The notes under the pieces: generated by a model
Databases searched by the model: none
The model's input: the letters and a program-made list of their open reading frames with translations, nothing else
Told to the model about the DNA's origin: nothing
From: UMGS1783 sp900555065
Lineage (GTDB): Bacteria > Bacillota > Clostridia > Oscillospirales > UMGS1783
DNA: 64,000 nt
Assembly (NCBI GenBank): GCA_937991645.1
Contig: CALKPL010000001.1
Location: forward strand, 1 to 64,000
Reading direction: 5' to 3'
Shown here: piece by piece, positions 60,602-64,000 of the stretch
Layout: every line of letters starts with the position of its first letter
Position numbering within the stretch: position 1 is the stretch's first letter
Translations under genes and position numbers: made by a program

Positions 60602-61213
60602 ATGATTACAGAAGAACATATAGACGCAATGCATGCATTTGACCAGAAAGCGAAAGCGGAATTCATCCGTTTTCTCGATACGCTCAGCGATGAGCCGTAC
60701 GAGGCCGCGGCAGCATTGATTCTGAAGAGCGCGGCCGCTGGCGGGCGGCTGCATATCACCGGGATTGGCAAACCGGGACATGTCGCGGGCTACGCCGCTT
60801 CCCTCATCAGCTCAACCGGCACGCCGGCCTATGAGCTGCATGGTACCGAGGCTGTGCACGGCTCCTGCGGGCAGCTGGTCAGGGGCGACGTTGTGATCTG
60901 CATCTCCAACAGCGGCGAGACGGCGGAGCTGCTCGCCACCATCCGCGCCGTCCAAAACAACGGCTGCGAAGTGATCGCCGTCACCGGAAAGCCCGAGTCC
61001 TCCGTAGCCAGGCTCGCCCGCGTACATCTGTTCGCAGGCGTGGACTGCGAAGGCGGGCCGCTCAACCGCGCGCCGCGCGCGTCCATCCTCGCGGAAATTT
61101 ACGTGCTGCAGCGGCTGAGCGTGCTTTTACAGGCGCACAGGGGACTGACGCCCGACGAGTACCTGCTTCGGCATCCCGGCGGGTCGCTGGGCGTGCGCCG
61201 TGAAAATGAATGA
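60602..61213 (+). CDS. SIS domain sugar-phosphate isomerase, arabinose-5-phosphate isomerase-like
   Basis: The 203-residue cytosolic protein is a single SIS domain. ITGIGKPGHVAGYAASLI, STGTPAYELHGTEAVHGSCG, ISNSGETAELL and the ending HPGGSLGVRR match the KdsD/GutQ group, which interconverts ribulose 5-phosphate and arabinose 5-phosphate. The C-terminal CBS pair of KdsD is absent, as in short forms. AGGAG precedes the start. It lies 54 bases after the GH172 gene and is probably co-transcribed. Confidence 0.85.
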   Translation: MITEEHIDAMHAFDQKAKAEFIRFLDTLSDEPYEAAAALILKSAAAGGRLHITGIGKPGHVAGYAASLISSTGTPAYELHGTEAVHGSCGQLVRGDVVICISNSGETAELLATIRAVQNNGCEVIAVTGKPESSVARLARVHLFAGVDCEGGPLNRAPRASILAEIYVLQRLSVLLQAHRGLTPDEYLLRHPGGSLGVRRENE

Positions 61214-61258
61214 ACGGGACGTACGTATAATAGAAAACCGGCGCGTATGCGCGTTACT

Positions 61259-61297
61259 AAGGGGGCGCCGCGGCATAAAGCTGCGGCGCCCCCTTTT
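61259..61297 (+). terminator. terminator, probably bidirectional
   Basis: An 11-base-pair stem (61261-61271 with 61283-61293) ends in four T. It separates the SIS gene from the convergent membrane-protein operon, and may serve both. Confidence 0.85.
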
Positions 61298-61312
61298 GGG
61301 ATACGTATTGAG

Positions 61313-63130
61313 CTACGTCCCGACCAGTTCAGGAATCTCGCGCATCAGGCTGTACAGCTCCCAGAGCATGCCGAGCGCTTCGCGGTCCGCCCGCGTCGCC
61401 GAACGGTAGTCCGCCCAGCCGGGGCTGTCATAGCAAAAACGGATATAGAGCGGTTCGGCGTTTTCCGTAATGCGCCGGACAAAATAAGTAAGATCGGTCG
61501 GCACGCCGGATATATCCGACACGCCGCTGTTAGACTGCACGGCCCGGAAATACTGGTACGACACGCCCGCCGCCACGCGGCTTCTCTGGTATTCTGATCC
61601 GTTTATTCTGGTTGAAAACTGGCCTTCGGCGCTCTCGTAATGCCCTGTCGAACTGGCGCGGAGCTCTACTGAATTCACAAGGTTTACCTCTCTGAAATCA
61701 ACACGGTCGTTGACTTCACGGCTGAACAGGATTGTGAAATAAGCGGTTTCACCCGAAATGAGGATCTGCGGCTCCACGCCGTAGTGGTCCAGCCGTCCGA
61801 GCGAATGGCCCGGGGCCAGAATCACACGGTCGAAGTCCGAATAGCCCGGCATGTCCTTCGTCTCAATGACTTCGCACTGGGCGTAGAGGTCTTTAAAACA
61901 CACCCGTTTATTCTCCAGTTCCAGTACCCTGGCCTCTTTCAGGCCTTCCTGCGCACTGTCCAGCGCGGCCTGGACGGCGCCGTCCGCGTCGTAAGCCAGG
62001 CCCGTACGGTAAAGTTGTATCGCCTTTGTCCACTCGCCCGCCGCCTCCAGCGCTGCGCCGCGCACGAGCAAATCCTCGCTGATCAACTGCCGCGCCTCAG
62101 CCAGCGCGGCCGTAACGCGGCCGTCTGTCTCATATTCCACGCTGAGTTCGTACAGGTCGGCCGCCTCCGTCCAGTTCCCGGCCGCCATCAGCGCTGCGCC
62201 GCGCGCCAGCGCGGCCTCGGCCAGGCGCGCGCCGATCCGGGCGCTGACCGCAGAAAGGTCTGCTTCCGGGTAGTAGGAGGTGCGCATATCCAGAATGTCA
62301 AGCGCGCGTTCAAAATCGCCCGCTTCCATGAGTTGATTCGCTTCGTCCGCGGCCTGATCCAGATATTCGGGTTCCAGATCCGTAACCAGGTCGCGTACGG
62401 CGGCGGCGAGATGCGTATTTTCCGATGCGCGGACAGTGGAGAGCCAGGCGACGCAGTCGAGCACATACCCGTTCTTAAGCGCGGTGAATCCGCCGGAAAG
62501 GGCATCGTCGTTTTCCGCAACTGACGGGGAAATCAGCCAGACCTCCCTGCCCTGTTCATAGGCTTCCAGCAGCGCGCCGGCGTCCTGATCGCCGCGTGCA
62601 ACTGACGCCGCCTGTTCATACAGCGCCCGTTCCACAAGCGCCGCCGCGGCCGAAACGCCCTGCGCGTCGGTCCGTATGTCATGCTCGTACAGCGAGAGCG
62701 CCGCGGCGTACTCTCCCGCATCCAGCGCGCCGGCAAACCCGGCGAGCGCCTCTTCCATTTCGCGGTCGCCGCACTCGTACACTGCGGACAAAACCGCGGA
62801 CTGCGGCGCGGGCACGGACGCTGAATCGCTTGCCGACGCGGGCTTGGACGCCGCGCGGCCGAGCGCAAGCCACAGGCCCGCGCACACGAGCAGAATGAGG
62901 ACGCCTGCCCCGGCCCAAACGCCGCGGCGACGGGACGGCGGCGCAGACTGCCGCGGGCGGAGCGCGCCGGTTTCCGTCGGGTCGAACTGTTCTGCAGCGT
63001 CGGGCGCGGCATTCGATTGCAGCGAAGGCGGCGCGCCTACGTCCGACAGAGCCGGACCGTCAACGTCCCGCCGCGTATCCCCGGCCGAGTCCGGCGGCAG
63101 ACATGGCCGCCTGCGTTTGCGTTTGTCCAC
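61313..63130 (-). CDS. single-pass membrane protein with TPR-like repeats
   Basis: The 605-residue protein has a basic, Pro-rich cytoplasmic N-terminus (1-68), one transmembrane helix (about 70-90), and an extracytoplasmic part. Residues about 250-400 hold degenerate tandem helical repeats of TPR type (AALMAAGNWTEAADLYELSV, AALEAAGEWTKAIQLYRTGL). The last 200 residues form a beta-rich domain with a VILAPGHSLGRLDHYGVEP segment. Function is unknown; such proteins often organise envelope complexes. The start is a GTG behind GGGGAG. It begins four bases after the stop of the upstream gene, so the two are co-translated. Confidence 0.75.
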   Translation of the reverse strand: MDKRKRRRPCLPPDSAGDTRRDVDGPALSDVGAPPSLQSNAAPDAAEQFDPTETGALRPRQSAPPSRRRGVWAGAGVLILLVCAGLWLALGRAASKPASASDSASVPAPQSAVLSAVYECGDREMEEALAGFAGALDAGEYAAALSLYEHDIRTDAQGVSAAAALVERALYEQAASVARGDQDAGALLEAYEQGREVWLISPSVAENDDALSGGFTALKNGYVLDCVAWLSTVRASENTHLAAAVRDLVTDLEPEYLDQAADEANQLMEAGDFERALDILDMRTSYYPEADLSAVSARIGARLAEAALARGAALMAAGNWTEAADLYELSVEYETDGRVTAALAEARQLISEDLLVRGAALEAAGEWTKAIQLYRTGLAYDADGAVQAALDSAQEGLKEARVLELENKRVCFKDLYAQCEVIETKDMPGYSDFDRVILAPGHSLGRLDHYGVEPQILISGETAYFTILFSREVNDRVDFREVNLVNSVELRASSTGHYESAEGQFSTRINGSEYQRSRVAAGVSYQYFRAVQSNSGVSDISGVPTDLTYFVRRITENAEPLYIRFCYDSPGWADYRSATRADREALGMLWELYSLMREIPELVGT

Positions 63131-63134
63131 ACTC

Positions 63135-64000
63135 TCAGCTCCCCTCTATGCGCGGGACTTCCCACAGCGTATTCCTGTACGCGTTCAACGCGGATAAAAG
63201 CGCTTTGTCTCCGGTCAGCCGCCGATATATATCGTAAAAATCGAGTACCGCCTGCCGTTCCCATAAAGAAGCCGTATGCGAAAGTGTTTCGCCGCCGGCA
63301 CTGCTGGAAAAGCGGATGATGAGCGGCGAACCCGCGCGGATCGCCTCCATCATGTCCCCGCAGGGCAGGTCGGGCCGGTCCCCGTACTCCCGGTATATAT
63401 CCATTGGGTGCTGGAACTGGACCCAGCCGTACAGGGTCTCGTCCTGCGCCGTTGTCTGTTTCTCATACCAGGAGATGGCGAACTGCTGCTCCGTAGCGTC
63501 CGTAACAAACGTGATCCGGTCCATTTCGTCCGCGGCGAACGCCGGGCAGCCGACGTTGAACCGCAGCTGTATCGCGCCGTTATTGTTCAGATTATTTACC
63601 ACAATCTCCGGAAAGATCGCCCGCTGCGCAGACAGGTTGGGCGGCGTGTTCTCATAGCCGTAGGGAATCAGCAGCAGGTCGGGGTCGGAAATTTCTTCCT
63701 GCAGCGGGATTCGGGCGACGCCGATCACACCCGTATCGACCGGCACATCGGCTTGGTCAGGCGTATACGCGGGATCGGAAAAACGTTGCTGTACGGAGGC
63801 GAAGCTTTCGCTGCCGAGCACGTAACCGCCAAGCAGGGCGAGCGTATTGTCCACCTTTTCCTGAGAGGCAACGCCGGCGCGCTGCTCTTTGAGCAGCTCG
63901 TCAAGGTATGCACTGAGCGCCGCGTCAAACACGGGCCGGGCTGAAGCGTCGCCGCGGATTTCGCCGTTGTACAGGGCGTAAGCCTGCGCGTAGTCTTCCG
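63135..64000 (-). CDS. hypothetical TPR-like protein, incomplete at right edge
   Basis: The frame is open to the window edge; 287 residues of C-terminal sequence are visible. The visible start (EDYAQAYALYNGEIRG) looks like a helical TPR-type repeat, and a beta-rich C-terminal domain follows (LLLIPYGYENTPPN, LYGWVQFQHPMDIYREYGD). The same order, helical repeats then a beta domain of about 200 residues, occurs in the next gene, and both contain a similar 'YIRF-CYDS' / 'LIIRFSSS' stretch followed by LWE. They may be distant paralogues. Function unknown. Confidence 0.75.
   Translation of the reverse strand, partial: EDYAQAYALYNGEIRGDASARPVFDAALSAYLDELLKEQRAGVASQEKVDNTLALLGGYVLGSESFASVQQRFSDPAYTPDQADVPVDTGVIGVARIPLQEEISDPDLLLIPYGYENTPPNLSAQRAIFPEIVVNNLNNNGAIQLRFNVGCPAFAADEMDRITFVTDATEQQFAISWYEKQTTAQDETLYGWVQFQHPMDIYREYGDRPDLPCGDMMEAIRAGSPLIIRFSSSAGGETLSHTASLWERQAVLDFYDIYRRLTGDKALLSALNAYRNTLWEVPRIEGS

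Overview
The window reads as chromosome of a fairly GC-rich, Gram-positive member of class Clostridia (Bacillota). The support is direct: strong Shine-Dalgarno sites, ATG/GTG/TTG starts, many sigma-A type promoters with 17-base spacers, and Firmicutes marker genes (hprK, rapZ, whiA, a YIEGIA protein with its partner, a DUF1292 protein, a GGGtGRT protein, and a short archaeal-type proS). A gut or animal-associated glycan forager, perhaps Christensenellales-like, is my inference from the hydrolases; nothing here fixes a species.

Layout. 0-5 kb: a broken lipoprotein gene, an intact lipoprotein and ppdK, all on the minus strand. 5-10.5 kb: prs-pth-mfd. 10.7-14.7 kb (minus): proS, a 6S-type RNA, a DUF1292 protein and a DUF4153 membrane protein. 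14.9-19.6 kb (plus): a ribbon-helix-helix protein, the YIEGIA pair, a MarR-MATE efflux operon with tandem operators, and a small alarmone synthetase. 19.6-24.3 kb (minus): a GH38 mannosidase, then the GGGtGRT / IscU-like pair. 24.4-28.2 kb: tRNA-Met and tRNA-Glu, an FSA-type transaldolase, an unassigned structured transcript, four small XRE regulators around an AT-rich divergent region, and rpmB. 28.3-30.5 kb (minus): a DapA-like aldolase and a UroD-like protein. 30.6-40 kb (plus): the conserved hprK-PHP-murB-rapZ-whiA-dnaE-pfkA run (no yvcK between rapZ and whiA, no crh) plus a PPC/DUF296 protein.

40-49.8 kb is an accessory island of visibly lower GC. An AraC-type regulator diverges from a minus-strand operon of a 1671-residue, ten-repeat, membrane-anchored surface protein, a 267-residue protein with one copy of the same module and its own anchor, and a GH36 alpha-galactosidase-like lipoprotein. 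I do not recognise the repeat family as named; this is the best candidate for an undescribed system and looks like a surface glycan-capture and hydrolysis apparatus.

49.8-64 kb returns to host-like composition: an unpaired class I fumarase beta subunit, a DivIVA-like coiled-coil protein, an E2/CAT-fold protein, a PnuC transporter with a structured leader, a cytosolic GH36 enzyme, cca, an AEC transporter with a probable CTG start, a GH172 (DUF2961) enzyme followed by an arabinose-5-phosphate-isomerase-like SIS protein, and a two-gene operon of TPR-like membrane proteins that leaves the window on the right. No CRISPR array, rRNA, prophage structural genes or intact insertion sequence was seen.
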